A DNA stretch of 64,000 bases from Neisseria mucosa (GCF_003044445.1 NZ_POWX01000007.1:59011-123010); one strand, 5' to 3'. Shown: positions 16,764-26,435, counted from the stretch's first letter. Program-made: numbers and translations. Notes: generated by a model not told the origin, from the sequence alone.

Positions 16764-19373
16764 ATGGCTGCCAACCAAAGTTACCGCAAACCGCTGCCCG
16801 GTACGGATTTGGAATACTACGACGCGCGTGCGGCGTGTGAGGACATTCAAGCCGGCTCTTACGACAAGCTGCCTTACACGAGCCGCATTTTGGCGGAGAA
16901 CTTGGTCAACCGCGCGGACAAAGTCGATTTGCCGACGCTGCAAAGCTGGCTGGTCCAGCTGATAGAAGGCAAGCAGGAAATCGATTTTCCGTGGTATCCC
17001 GCGCGGGTGGTGTGCCACGATATTTTGGGGCAGACCGCGCTGGTGGATTTGGCGGGCTTGCGCGATGCGATTGCAGAGAAGGGCGGCGATCCGTCCAAAG
17101 TGAATCCTGTGGTGCAGACGCAGCTTATCGTCGACCACTCGTTGGCGGTGGAATGCGGCGGCTACGATCCTGATGCGTTCCGCAAAAACCGCGAAATTGA
17201 AGACCGGCGCAACGAAGACCGTTTCCACTTTATCAACTGGACGAAAACCGCTTTTGAAAATGTGGACGTGATTCCGGCGGGCAACGGCATCATGCACCAA
17301 ATCAATCTGGAAAAAATGTCGCCCGTCGTCCAAGTCAAAAACGGCGTGGCGTTCCCCGATACCTGCGTCGGAACGGACTCGCATACGCCTCACGTCGATT
17401 CTTTGGGCGTGATTTCCGTGGGCGTGGGCGGTTTGGAAGCGGAAACGGTGATGCTGGGACGCGCGTCCATGATGCGCCTGCCGGATATTGTCGGCGTGGA
17501 GCTGACGGGCAAACGTCAGCCGGGCATTACCGCGACGGATATTGTGTTGGCACTGACCGAGTTTCTGCGCAAAGAACGCGTGGTCGGGGCGTTTGTCGAA
17601 TTTTTCGGCGAGGGCGCAAGAAGCCTGTCCATCGGCGACCGCGCGACCATTTCCAACATGACGCCGGAGTTCGGCGCGACTGCCGCCATGTTCGCCATCG
17701 ACGCGCAAACCATCGATTATTTGAAACTGACCGGACGCGAGGACGCGCAGGTGAAATTGGTGGAAACCTACGCCAAAACCGCAGGGCTGTGGGCGGACGA
17801 CCTGAAAACCGCCGTTTATCCGCGCGTGTTGAAGTTTGATTTGAGCAGCGTAACGCGCAACATGGCAGGCCCGAGCAACCCGCACGCGCGTTTTGCCACT
17901 GTCGATTTGGCGGCGAAAGGGCTGGCGAAGCCTTACGAAGAGCCTTCAGACGGCCTTATGCCCGACGGCGCGGTCATCATCGCCGCGATTACCAGTTGCA
18001 CCAACACTTCCAACCCGCGCAACGTCGTTGCCGCCGCGCTTTTGGCGCGCAACGCCAACCGCTTCGGGCTGAAACGCAAACCGTGGGTCAAAACCTCGTT
18101 CGCCCCCGGCTCGAAAGTGGCGGAAATCTATTTGAAAGAAGCAGGCCTGCTGCCCGAAATGGAAAAACTCGGCTTCGGCATCGTCGCCTTCGCCTGCACC
18201 ACCTGCAACGGCATGAGCGGCGCGCTCGACCCGAAAATCCAGCAGGAAATCATAGACCGCGATTTGTACGCCACCGCCGTACTGTCGGGCAACCGCAACT
18301 TCGACGGCCGCATCCACCCGTATGCGAAACAGGCTTTCCTCGCTTCGCCCCCGCTGGTGGTGGCATACGCCATCGCGGGCAGCATCCGTTTCGATATTGA
18401 AAACGACGTACTCGGCGTTTCAGACGACGGCAAGGAAATCCGCCTGAAAGACATTTGGCCGACCGACGAAGAAATCGATGCCGTCGTTGCTGAGTATGTG
18501 AAACCGCAACAATTCCGCGATGTTTATATCCCGATGTTCGACACCGGCAAAGCGCAGAAAGCACCTAGCCCATTGTACGACTGGCGTCCGATGTCCACCT
18601 ACATCCGCCGTCCGCCCTATTGGGAAGGCGCATTGGCGGGCGAACGCACGTTGACCGGTATGCGTCCGCTGGCGATTCTGCCCGACAACATCACCACCGA
18701 CCACCTCTCGCCTTCCAACGCGATTCTGGCAAGCAGCGCGGCAGGCGAATATCTGGCGAAAATGGGTTTGCCCGAAGAAGACTTCAATTCCTACGCCACC
18801 CACCGCGGCGACCACCTCACCGCCCAACGCGCGACTTTCGCCAATCCCAAATTGTTTAACGAAATGGTGAAAAACGAAGACGGCAGCGTGCGCCAAGGCT
18901 CGCTCGCCCGCGTCGAGCCCGAAGGTGAAACCATGCGTATGTGGGAAGCCATCGAAACCTACATGAACCGCAAACAGCCGCTCATTATCATCGCCGGCGC
19001 GGACTACGGACAAGGCTCCAGCCGCGACTGGGCGGCGAAGGGCGTAAGGCTGGCGGGCGTGGAAGCCATCGCCGCCGAAGGTTTCGAGCGCATCCACCGC
19101 ACCAACCTCATCGGCATGGGTGTATTGCCGCTGCAATTCAAAGCCGGCACCAACCGCCACACCCTGCAACTGGACGGCACGGAAACCTACGACGTGGTCG
19201 GCGAACGCAAACCGCGCGGCGACCTGACCCTCGTCATTCACCGCAAAAACGGCGAAACCGTCGAAGTCCCCGTTACCTGCCGCCTCGATACCGCAGAGGA
19301 AGTGCTGGTGTACGAAGCCGGCGGCGTGCTGCAACGGTTTGCACAGGACTTTTTGGAAGGGAACGCGGCTTAG
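16764..19373 (+). CDS. acnD: Fe/S-dependent 2-methylisocitrate dehydratase
   Basis: An 869-residue aconitase-family protein. The ATG at 16764 follows AGGAGAAC and starts MAANQSYRKPLPGTDLEYYD, typical of AcnD; the upstream in-frame Met lies in repeats. The [4Fe-4S] cysteines are seen in ITSCTNTSNPRN and FACTTCNGMSG (C-x2-C). The C-terminal swivel domain has GADYGQGSSRDWAAKG and the substrate-binding FERIHRTNLIGMG. It dehydrates 2-methylcitrate to a 2-methylaconitate isomer, which needs PrpF (the next gene) to proceed. This AcnD-PrpF pair replaces PrpD. A GGCCGTCTGAA-type DUS lies inside the gene near 17945. Confidence 0.94.
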   Translation: MAANQSYRKPLPGTDLEYYDARAACEDIQAGSYDKLPYTSRILAENLVNRADKVDLPTLQSWLVQLIEGKQEIDFPWYPARVVCHDILGQTALVDLAGLRDAIAEKGGDPSKVNPVVQTQLIVDHSLAVECGGYDPDAFRKNREIEDRRNEDRFHFINWTKTAFENVDVIPAGNGIMHQINLEKMSPVVQVKNGVAFPDTCVGTDSHTPHVDSLGVISVGVGGLEAETVMLGRASMMRLPDIVGVELTGKRQPGITATDIVLALTEFLRKERVVGAFVEFFGEGARSLSIGDRATISNMTPEFGATAAMFAIDAQTIDYLKLTGREDAQVKLVETYAKTAGLWADDLKTAVYPRVLKFDLSSVTRNMAGPSNPHARFATVDLAAKGLAKPYEEPSDGLMPDGAVIIAAITSCTNTSNPRNVVAAALLARNANRFGLKRKPWVKTSFAPGSKVAEIYLKEAGLLPEMEKLGFGIVAFACTTCNGMSGALDPKIQQEIIDRDLYATAVLSGNRNFDGRIHPYAKQAFLASPPLVVAYAIAGSIRFDIENDVLGVSDDGKEIRLKDIWPTDEEIDAVVAEYVKPQQFRDVYIPMFDTGKAQKAPSPLYDWRPMSTYIRRPPYWEGALAGERTLTGMRPLAILPDNITTDHLSPSNAILASSAAGEYLAKMGLPEEDFNSYATHRGDHLTAQRATFANPKLFNEMVKNEDGSVRQGSLARVEPEGETMRMWEAIETYMNRKQPLIIIAGADYGQGSSRDWAAKGVRLAGVEAIAAEGFERIHRTNLIGMGVLPLQFKAGTNRHTLQLDGTETYDVVGERKPRGDLTLVIHRKNGETVEVPVTCRLDTAEEVLVYEAGGVLQRFAQDFLEGNAA

Positions 19374-19414
19374 AGGTCGTCTGAAAACCCAAATCAAAAA
19401 CAAGGAGAAACAGA

Positions 19415-20584
19415 ATGCCGCAAATCAAAATCCCCGCCGTTTACTACCGCGGCGGCACATCCAAAGGCGTGTTTTTCAAACGTTCCGACCTGCCCGAGGC
19501 GGCGCGGGAAGCGGGCAGCGCGCGCGACAAAATCCTGTTGCGCGTACTCGGCAGCCCTGACCCGTACGGCAAGCAGATAGACGGTTTGGGCAACGCCAGC
19601 TCGTCCACCAGCAAGGCGGTAATTTTGGACAAATCCGAACGCGCCGACCACGATGTCGATTACCTTTTCGGGCAAGTTTCCATCGACAAGCCTTTCGTCG
19701 ATTGGAGCGGCAACTGCGGCAACCTCACCGCCGCCGTGGGCGCGTTCGCCATCGAGCAGGGCTTGGTCGATAAAGGCAAAATCCCTTCAGACGGCATCTG
19801 CACGGTCAAAATCTGGCAGAAAAACATCGGCAAGACCATCATTGCCCATGTTCCGATGCAAAACGGCGAAGTGTTGGAAACGGGCGATTTCGAGCTGGAC
19901 GGCGTTACCTTTCCCGCCGCCGAAGTGCAAATCGAATTTCTCAATCCCGCCGACGGAGAAGGCAGTATGTTTCCGACCGGCAATTTGGTGGACGAGCTGG
20001 ACGTTCCGGACATAGGTCGTCTGAAAGCCACGCTCATCAACGCTGGCATTCCGACCGTTTTCCTGAACGCCGCCGATTTGGGCTACACGGGCAAAGAGTT
20101 GCAGGACGACATCAACAACGATGCCGCCGCGCTGGAAAAATTTGAAAAAATCCGCGCTTACGGTGCGCTGAAAATGGGCTTGATTAACGACGTGTCCGAA
20201 GCCGCCGCCCGCGCGCACACGCCGAAAGTCGCCTTCGTCGCGCCCGCCGCCGATTACACCGCCTCCAGCGGCAAAACCGTGAACGCCGCCGACATCGATT
20301 TGCTGGTACGCGCCCTGAGCATGGGCAAACTGCACCACGCCATGATGGGTACTGCCTCGGTCGCCATTGCCGCTGCCGCCGCTGTCCCTGGCACGCTGGT
20401 CAACCTCGCCGCAGGCGGCGGAACGCGCAACGAAGTGCGCTTCGGCCATCCTTCCGGCACATTGCGCGTCGGTGCGGCGGCAGAGTGTTCAGATGGCATT
20501 TGGGCGGTGAAAAAAGCCGTCATGAGCCGCAGCGCGCGCGTGATTATGGAAGGGCGGGTCAGAGTGCCTGAGGATTGTTTTTAA
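19415..20584 (+). CDS. prpF: 2-methylaconitate cis-trans isomerase
   Basis: A 389-residue PrpF-family protein of diaminopimelate-epimerase-like fold that turns the AcnD product into the isomer used by aconitase. Family landmarks are AVYYRGGTSKGVFF at the N-terminus, WSGNCGNLTAAVG, and the late GGGTRNEVRFGHPSGTLRVG. It lies 41 bases after acnD with a DUS in the gap and the ribosome-binding site CAAGGAGAA. Pairing with acnD in the same order is standard for this version of the pathway. Confidence 0.94.
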   Translation: MPQIKIPAVYYRGGTSKGVFFKRSDLPEAAREAGSARDKILLRVLGSPDPYGKQIDGLGNASSSTSKAVILDKSERADHDVDYLFGQVSIDKPFVDWSGNCGNLTAAVGAFAIEQGLVDKGKIPSDGICTVKIWQKNIGKTIIAHVPMQNGEVLETGDFELDGVTFPAAEVQIEFLNPADGEGSMFPTGNLVDELDVPDIGRLKATLINAGIPTVFLNAADLGYTGKELQDDINNDAAALEKFEKIRAYGALKMGLINDVSEAAARAHTPKVAFVAPAADYTASSGKTVNAADIDLLVRALSMGKLHHAMMGTASVAIAAAAAVPGTLVNLAAGGGTRNEVRFGHPSGTLRVGAAAECSDGIWAVKKAVMSRSARVIMEGRVRVPEDCF

Positions 20585-20619
20585 ATCGACACAGCGTGGG
20601 TTTGCCCGCAAAACCCAAA

Positions 20620-20671
20620 GAGGTCGTCTGAAACACACCCCGCCAAACGCCCATCCTTTTTCAGACGACCC
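20620..20671. terminator. inverted DUS hairpin between prpF and ackA
   Basis: AGAGGTCGTCTGAAA faces TTTTTCAGACGACCCC with a loop of about 22 bases. No T-run follows on the plus strand, so read-through into ackA is plausible. Confidence 0.5.
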
Positions 20672-20711
20672 CATACCAAAAAAACAACCACAAACTACAA
20701 GGAGAAATATC

Positions 20712-21923
20712 ATGTCCGACCAACTCATCCTCGTTCTGAACTGCGGCAGCTCCTCGCTCAAAGGTGCCGTTATCGACCGTAAAAACGGCAGCGTCGTCCT
20801 AAGCTGCCTCGGCGAACGTTTGGGTACGCCCGAAGCCGTCATTACCTTCAGCAAAGATGGCAACAAACGCCAAGCTCCCCTGTCCGGCCGCAACTGCCAC
20901 GCCGGCGCGGTGGGTATGCTGTTGAACGAACTCGAAAAACACGGTCTGCACGACCGCATCAAAGCCATCGGACACCGCATCGCCCATGGCGGCGAAAAAT
21001 ATCACGAGTCCGTCCTCATCGACCAAGACGTCCTCGACGAACTGAAAGCCTGCATCCCGCTCGCCCCGCTGCATAACCCCGCCAACATCAGCGGCATCCT
21101 CGCCGCGCAGGAACACTTCCCCGGGCTGCCCAACGTCGGCGTGATGGACACCTCGTTCCACCAAACCATGCCCGAACGCGCCTATACCTACGCCGTGCCG
21201 CGCGAATTGCGCAAAAAACACGCCTTCCGCCGCTACGGTTTCCACGGCACCAGCATGCGCTACGTCGCCCCCGAAGCAGCGCGGATTTTGGGCAAACCGC
21301 TGGAAGATTTGCGCATGATCGTCGCCCACCTCGGCAACGGCGCATCCATCACCGCCATCCGAAACGGCAAATCCGTCGATACCAGCATGGGCTTCACCCC
21401 CATCGAAGGCCTCGTCATGGGCACCCGCTGCGGCGACATCGACCCCGGCGTGTACAGCTACCTGACCGCCCACGCCGGCATGAACATCGAGCAAGTCGAT
21501 GAAATGTTGAACAAAAAATCAGGATTGCTCGGCATCTCCGAACTCTCCAACGACTGCCGCACCCTCGAAATCGCCGCCGACGAAGGCCACGAAGGCGCAC
21601 GCCTCGCCCTCGAAGTCATGACCTACCGCCTCGCCAAATACATCGCCTCGATGTCGGTCGCCTGCGGCGGCATAGACGCCCTCGTTTTCACCGGCGGCAT
21701 CGGCGAAAACTCTCGCAACATCCGCGCCAAAACCGTCGCCTACCTCGACTATTTGGGTCTGCACATCGACACCAAAGCCAATATGGAAAAACGCTACGGC
21801 AACTCAGGCATCATCAGCCCGACAGGTTCCAATCCTGCCGTCTTGGTCGTACCGACTAACGAAGAACTGATGATCGCACTCGACACCGCCGAACTGGCAG
21901 GCTTTTTGCAAGAAGCAGGCTGA
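20712..21923 (+). CDS. ackA: acetate/propionate kinase
   Basis: A 403-residue ASKHA-fold kinase interconverting acetate + ATP and acetyl phosphate; propionate may also be used given the neighbours. Motifs are NCGSSSLKGAVI near the N-terminus, GHRIAHGGE, DTSFHQTMPE, RRYGFHGTS (catalytic His/Arg region), GNGASITAIRNGKSVDTSMG and FTGGIGENS near the C-terminus. It closes the prp cluster and shares the CAAGGAGAA ribosome-binding site. In Neisseria an acetate kinase copy is a known member of this island. A strong terminator follows. Confidence 0.94.
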   Translation: MSDQLILVLNCGSSSLKGAVIDRKNGSVVLSCLGERLGTPEAVITFSKDGNKRQAPLSGRNCHAGAVGMLLNELEKHGLHDRIKAIGHRIAHGGEKYHESVLIDQDVLDELKACIPLAPLHNPANISGILAAQEHFPGLPNVGVMDTSFHQTMPERAYTYAVPRELRKKHAFRRYGFHGTSMRYVAPEAARILGKPLEDLRMIVAHLGNGASITAIRNGKSVDTSMGFTPIEGLVMGTRCGDIDPGVYSYLTAHAGMNIEQVDEMLNKKSGLLGISELSNDCRTLEIAADEGHEGARLALEVMTYRLAKYIASMSVACGGIDALVFTGGIGENSRNIRAKTVAYLDYLGLHIDTKANMEKRYGNSGIISPTGSNPAVLVVPTNEELMIALDTAELAGFLQEAG

Positions 21924-21961
21924 GGTTGAGGCAATACGTTGTTGAAATAACAATGAAATAG

Positions 21962-22003
21962 AAAAGAGGTCGTCTGAAAGATAGGTTTCAGACGACCTCT
22001 TTG
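21962..22003. terminator. inverted DUS terminator after ackA
   Basis: A 17-bp stem built from AAAGAGGTCGTCTGAAA and its complement, followed by T-rich sequence. It is the likely end of the prp-ack transcription unit. Confidence 0.85.
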
Positions 22004-22601
22004 TTTGGAAAGACGATCTTATGCTTTTCTTTGTTATTTGGAAGAGAACTAAGAGGGTAGGGGATGTTTTTCAGCTTAAAAGCAAGGTTATGAAACAGAT
22101 ACTTTCCCGACTCAGGGAAAAGTTAAATTTTAGGAATAAATGTTTATTATGTTAATTTGAAATATTGAAATAGTTTCATGAGAAATTAAAAGAGGTAAGT
22201 AAGCAACAATGAAACGTAATTCAGATATGTTTTACATTCCGTATGGGATTAAAATACCTGTAAATTATTCTTTAATAATCATTCTATTGAGTAAATAAAA
22301 ATGACAATAAATTATTAAAGGGATGGTTTGTCATATTTCATTTAAAATAGTTACTTGATTGAGTAATGGTGCGGATATAGAATGCCCGTTTCCCTATATC
22401 TTATTTGACGTTTAAATAAAATCAATAAGATATTATTATTTAATAAACATAAAATAATATTCGATATTAGGCTTTTTACGAATCCTTAGATTGATCTTGT
22501 TTTTGAAATCAAGGTAAATCGGAGCGGCTACGGATTTATCCAAGATTCGGATGTTAGTTTTGTAGAAAGCCTATTAGTTTAATACTCGGGTAAATTAAAT
22601 C
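22004..22601. other. AT-rich regulatory region upstream of farA
   Basis: About 600 bases, strongly AT-rich, with no convincing gene (a 29-codon ORF at 22209 has a poorly spaced ribosome-binding site). In gonococcus, farAB is repressed by FarR with help from IHF in a long upstream region, and this stretch looks comparable. A palindrome and repeated TTGAGTAA words are listed separately. Confidence 0.5.
22351..22366. promoter_or_regulatory. candidate MarR/FarR-type operator
   Basis: TTACTTGATTGAGTAA is nearly palindromic (TTACT..AGTAA). The word TTGAGTAA occurs here (22359-22366) and again 72 bases upstream (22287-22294). It resembles a repressor site, but the FarR consensus is not known to me. 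Confidence 0.35.
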
Positions 22602-23792
22602 ATGGAAACAAAGTCAGCAAACGGCGGGCAAACTCCTGGCACATTGGGCAAACCGGTCAAAATGCCGAACAGGCGCAAGCGGAATATGGCAGTGGTTACG
22701 CTGTTATTTGTTTTGGCGGCTATTGGCGTGGCTTTTGCTTATGTTTTGTTTTGGCAGCACGAAGAAACAACTGAAGACGCATATGTTGCGGGATATTTGG
22801 TTCAGATTACGCCGCAAGTTGGCGGGACAGTGCGCAAAGTCATGTTTGACGACACGGATGTTGTGAAAAAAGGCGATGTTTTGGTTACTCTGGACGACAG
22901 TGATTTCCAACTGGCGTATGACAGGGCGCAAAACGAGCTGATTCAGGCAATCCGTCAAAACAAGCAGCAGACGGCAGTCAATTCCCAGGCGAAAGCGCAA
23001 GTGTTGCTGCGTAAAGCCGATTTGGCACGCGCTCAGGTAGATTTGCGACGCCGGGAGGCCCTATCCGGTACGGATGCCATTTCCGGTGAGGAGTTAAGTC
23101 ATGCCCGGGCGGCGGTCATTCAGGCTCAAGCAGCATTGAAAGCAGTGGAAGCGGAAGAGGCTTCGGCTCAGGCTGCGTTGGGTAACAATATTCCAGTGCG
23201 CGAACAACCTGCCGTTCAGACCGCAGTGAGCAAGATTAAAGATGCCTGGCTGAATTTGCAGCGTACACAAATCCGCGCGCCTATGGCCGGGCAGATTGCA
23301 AAACGCAATGTCCAAGTCGGACAGAGAATTTCGCAAGGCGCGGCGTTGATGGCAGTTGTTCCCCTGACGGATTTGTGGGTGGATGCCAATTTTAAAGAAT
23401 CGCAATTACGGAAAATGAAAATCGGACAGCCTGTGGAAATGACTGCCGATTTGTACGGCAAAAAAGTGGTTTACCACGGTAAAGTCATGGGCTTGTCCGC
23501 AGGGACGGGCAGCGCGTTTTCGCTCTTGCCGCCGCAAAACGCAACGGGTAACTGGATTAAAGTTGTTCAGCGCGTACCGGTCAGAATCAGCCTGGATCCT
23601 AACGAATTGAAAGCAAACCCCTTGCGCGTCGGTTTGTCCATGACAGTCAAAGTCGATATTGCAGAAGCGGGTTCGGGTAAGCCGATGACGGCGGCCGCCG
23701 TGCAAAATTCGGCAGCCCCGGAAACGGACAGCGTAGATTGGGCAGCGGCTAATGCATTAATCGATAAGATTTTTGAAAAATACGCCAAATAA
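22602..23792 (+). CDS. farA: membrane-fusion subunit of fatty-acid efflux pump
   Basis: A 396-residue HlyD/EmrA-type periplasmic adaptor. One N-terminal membrane helix (about residues 28-50) is followed by TTEDAYVAGYLVQITPQVGGTV, the usual first barrel and lipoyl half. A long helical hairpin spans residues about 100-205, and the second lipoyl/barrel part begins IRAPMAGQIAKRNVQVGQ. With FarB it is expected to export long-chain fatty acids through an outer-membrane channel (MtrE in gonococcus), giving resistance to host fatty acids. farB follows after a DUS pair. The assignment rests on gene pair and family; EmrAB-like drug efflux is the alternative. Confidence 0.85.
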   Translation: METKSANGGQTPGTLGKPVKMPNRRKRNMAVVTLLFVLAAIGVAFAYVLFWQHEETTEDAYVAGYLVQITPQVGGTVRKVMFDDTDVVKKGDVLVTLDDSDFQLAYDRAQNELIQAIRQNKQQTAVNSQAKAQVLLRKADLARAQVDLRRREALSGTDAISGEELSHARAAVIQAQAALKAVEAEEASAQAALGNNIPVREQPAVQTAVSKIKDAWLNLQRTQIRAPMAGQIAKRNVQVGQRISQGAALMAVVPLTDLWVDANFKESQLRKMKIGQPVEMTADLYGKKVVYHGKVMGLSAGTGSAFSLLPPQNATGNWIKVVQRVPVRISLDPNELKANPLRVGLSMTVKVDIAEAGSGKPMTAAAVQNSAAPETDSVDWAAANALIDKIFEKYAK

Positions 23793-23795
23793 CCT

Positions 23796-23836
23796 GTTTC
23801 AGACGACCTTCGGTATCCCGACAGGTCGTCTGAAAC
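23796..23836. repeat. inverted DUS pair between farA and farB
   Basis: GTTTCAGACGACCT faces AGGTCGTCTGAAAC across 13 bases. It could form a hairpin in the farAB mRNA, but there is no T-run. Confidence 0.6.
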
Positions 23837-23980
23837 GTTCATATCCGGCAAATTAGTGGAACAAGTAATGCGATCAGGATGAGGGGCTTGCTCATTCTGT
23901 TTCGAGAAAAAAGTCGATACGGAAAATCCCGCCTGAGTTGAAAGCGGGAATGGCAATGTCGGCAGTGAAGGAAGATTTTG

Positions 23981-25510
23981 ATGAATTATCCGCCGTTGAC
24001 AGGCATCAGGTTGGTCTTGGTTACATTGTCGCTGAGCCTTGCCGTCTTTATGGAAGTATTGGATACGACGATTGCCAATGTTGCCGTCCCCGTTATTGCC
24101 GGTGATTTGGGTGCGGCAACGACTCAGGGAACGTGGGTGATTACATCATTTGCCGTGGCAAATGCCATTTCCGTACCGCTGACAGGGTTTCTTGCGAAGC
24201 GGATGGGTGAAGTGCGGCTGTTTGTCGGATCGGTCATCGGCTTCGTGATTACATCTTGGCTGTGCGGTATTTCACCGAATTTGCAAACCTTGGTGCTCTT
24301 CCGTATTTTGCAGGGTTTTGTCGCGGGGCCGCTGATTCCTTTGTCCCAAAGCCTTCTGATGGCATCTTACCCGCCCGAGAAGCGGACTTTGGCATTGGCA
24401 CTTTGGGCGATGACAGTCGTGGTCGCCCCTGTTTTAGGACCGATTTTCGGTGGCTGGATTTCGGACAACTGGCATTGGGGGTGGATATTTTTCATCAATA
24501 TCCCCATCGGCATTTTGTCTGCGGTAATCGCCTGGCAGCAACTGCGCGACCGTGAAACCGATACGGTTAAAACGCCTATTGATTACACTGGGCTGATTTT
24601 GATGATCGTCGGTATCGGCTCGTTGCAAATGATGTTGGATAGGGGAAAAGAGCTCGATTGGTTCGCATCGGGTGAAATTATCGTGTTGGCAGTCGTTGCA
24701 ACGGTATGTCTGACTTATTTCATCGTTTGGGAATTAGGTGAAAAATATCCGATTGTCGATTTGTCTTTGTTTAAAAACCGCAACTTTACCATCGGCGTTT
24801 TGACGACTTCGCTCGGGTTTATGGTGTATATGGGCACGTTGACGCTTTTGCCGCTGGTGTTGCAGTCCAACCTCGGTTATACCGCCACATGGGCGGGATT
24901 GGCGGCTGCCCCTATCGGATTTCTGCCGATTTTCCTATCTCCTTTGATAGGGCGGTTCGGCAATAAAATCGATATGCGCCTGTTGGTTACCGGTAGTTTT
25001 TTGATGTTTGCCTTTACTTTTCATTGGCGGACGGATTTTTATGCGGGAATGGACATGAGCAACGTTGTCTGGCCGCAGTTTTGGCAGGGTTTGGGGGTGG
25101 CCATGTTCTTCCTGCCGCTGACGACCATTACTCTATCGCATATGAAAGGTCCGCAAATCGCATCGGCAAGCAGTTTGTCGAATTTTCTGCGTGTCTTTAT
25201 GGGTGGTGTCGGTGTGTCTGTCGTCAGTACCATGTGGGAGCGGAGGGAGGCTTTACATCATACGCAACTGACTGAACATATCACGTCGTATTCTCCGGAT
25301 ACCGCCGAAGCAGTCCGTCAGATGGCGGAAGCGGGTTTGAACGGAGGGCAGGCAGTCGGTCTGATAAACACTACCATTACCCAACAGGGTTTTATCGTCG
25401 GCTCGAATGAGATATTTTTGGCGGGCAGTATCTTGTTCATTATCATGATTCCCATTATTTGGCTGGCGAAGCCGCCTTTCCATCATGACGGAGGCGGAGG
25501 AGGGCATTGA
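23981..25510 (+). CDS. farB: fatty-acid efflux pump, DHA2-type MFS transporter
   Basis: About 509 residues and 14 membrane helices. The ATG at 23981 is preferred to the TTG one codon earlier; GAAGGA lies eight bases upstream. DHA2 signatures include the D1 motif LDTTIANVAVPVIAGDLGA (the standard EmrB/QacA start), motif A-like GFLAKRMGEVRLF and motif C-like VVVAPVLGPIFGGWISDNWHWGW. It provides the proton-driven inner-membrane step of the FarAB pump. It is the partner of farA, 188 bases upstream. Confidence 0.87.
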   Translation: MNYPPLTGIRLVLVTLSLSLAVFMEVLDTTIANVAVPVIAGDLGAATTQGTWVITSFAVANAISVPLTGFLAKRMGEVRLFVGSVIGFVITSWLCGISPNLQTLVLFRILQGFVAGPLIPLSQSLLMASYPPEKRTLALALWAMTVVVAPVLGPIFGGWISDNWHWGWIFFINIPIGILSAVIAWQQLRDRETDTVKTPIDYTGLILMIVGIGSLQMMLDRGKELDWFASGEIIVLAVVATVCLTYFIVWELGEKYPIVDLSLFKNRNFTIGVLTTSLGFMVYMGTLTLLPLVLQSNLGYTATWAGLAAAPIGFLPIFLSPLIGRFGNKIDMRLLVTGSFLMFAFTFHWRTDFYAGMDMSNVVWPQFWQGLGVAMFFLPLTTITLSHMKGPQIASASSLSNFLRVFMGGVGVSVVSTMWERREALHHTQLTEHITSYSPDTAEAVRQMAEAGLNGGQAVGLINTTITQQGFIVGSNEIFLAGSILFIIMIPIIWLAKPPFHHDGGGGGH

Positions 25511-25720
25511 TGAGTGTTGCTACGGAAGGAGATGGAATCGCTAATTCGACAGAAAAGATCGTCTTAAAACGGTAACGACAGTTTCAGACGACCTTTTCAT
25601 ATGCAGAAGCTTTGGAAATCCGCTATAATTTCGCCTCATTCATTTCGCGGTCAAAGCGTTTCGCGAAAACAACATTTCGAAGATTTATCCCGACAGGCAG
25701 TCGGTTTTTTGTCAAAATGC

Positions 25721-25750
25721 TTGAACTAACGCTGTTTTTTATGGTATAAA
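25721..25750 (+). promoter_or_regulatory. promoter of rpmB-rpmG
   Basis: TTGAAC (25721-25726), an 18-base spacer ending in TGG and TATAAA (25745-25750), that is, an extended -10. It lies 36 bases before the rpmB start. Confidence 0.65.
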
Positions 25751-25786
25751 TCGCGTTTTACTATTTTAGAAGTTTGGAGACTAACC

Positions 25787-26020
25787 ATGGCACGAGTTTG
25801 CAAAGTGACCGGTAAGCGCCCGATGTCTGGCAACAACGTATCACACGCCAACAACAAAACCAAACGTCGTTTTTTGCCTAACTTGCAATCACGTCGTTTC
25901 TGGGTTGAAAGTGAAAACCGCTGGGTTCGCCTGCGCGTTTCTAACGCTGCATTGCGTACCATCGACAAAGTAGGCATTGATGTCGTATTGGCTGATTTGC
26001 GTGCTCGCGGCGAAGCTTAA
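25787..26020 (+). CDS. rpmB: 50S ribosomal protein L28
   Basis: A 77-residue protein beginning MARVCKVTGKRPMSGNNVSHANNKTKR-like, the standard L28 start, and ending GIDVVLADLRARGEA. GGAGA lies eight bases before the ATG. It forms an operon with rpmG, 28 bases downstream, the usual bacterial arrangement. Confidence 0.97.
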   Translation: MARVCKVTGKRPMSGNNVSHANNKTKRRFLPNLQSRRFWVESENRWVRLRVSNAALRTIDKVGIDVVLADLRARGEA

Positions 26021-26048
26021 TTTAAACCGTTAATTAAGGATTACTGCA

Positions 26049-26204
26049 ATGCGCGATAAAATCAAACTGGAATCCAGTGCTGGTACTGGTCATTTCTACA
26101 CCACTACCAAAAACAAACGCACTATGCCCGGCAAATTGGAAATCAAAAAATTTGATCCGGTTGCCCGTAAACATGTTATTTACAAAGAAACTAAATTGAA
26201 ATAA
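26049..26204 (+). CDS. rpmG: 50S ribosomal protein L33
   Basis: A 51-residue protein reading MRDKIKLESSAGTGHFYTTT and ending HVIYKETKLK, the zinc-free form of L33 (no CxxC pairs). AAGGA lies about 10 bases upstream of the ATG. It is the second gene of the rpmB-rpmG unit and is followed by a terminator. Confidence 0.96.
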   Translation: MRDKIKLESSAGTGHFYTTTKNKRTMPGKLEIKKFDPVARKHVIYKETKLK

Positions 26205-26223
26205 TCCGGTTTCTGAGAAATGG

Positions 26224-26252
26224 AAAAGCCTCTGTCGGACAGGGGCTTTTTT
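26224..26252 (+). terminator. rpmG terminator
   Basis: AAAAGCCTCTGT, a three-base loop and ACAGGGGCTTTT followed by TT. A standard Rho-independent terminator. Confidence 0.85.
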
Positions 26253-26277
26253 ATTTAGAACCTAATATGTTCAAAAT

Positions 26278-26384
26278 TGCTGTGGAAAATATTTAAACTA
26301 GTACGGCGTTGCCTCGCCTTGCCGTACTATCTGTACTGTCTTCGGCTTCGTCGCCTTGTCCTGATTTAAATTTAATCCACTATA
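26278..26384. repeat. Correia repeat (short, about 107 bp, left end decayed)
   Basis: It has the CREE core (AGTACGGCGTTGCCTCGCC ... GCTTCGTCGCCTTGTCCTGA) and an intact right end TTAATCCACTATA. The left terminal repeat is mutated. It lies between rpmG and ubiM. Confidence 0.85.
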
Positions 26385-26385
26385 A

Positions 26386-26419
26386 AAGGTCGTCTGAAAA
26401 GCATTTCAGACGACCTTTT
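26386..26419. terminator. bidirectional inverted DUS terminator
   Basis: AAAGGTCGTCTGAAA and complement with a four-base loop and flanking T/A runs; placed 17 bases after the ubiM stop (minus strand). Confidence 0.8.
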
Positions 26420-26435
26420 GATGTGTTTAAACGGA

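Noticed and set aside
22209..22298. 29-codon ORF upstream of farA
   Set aside because: The GAGG upstream is 13 bases from the ATG and the composition matches the AT-rich spacer.
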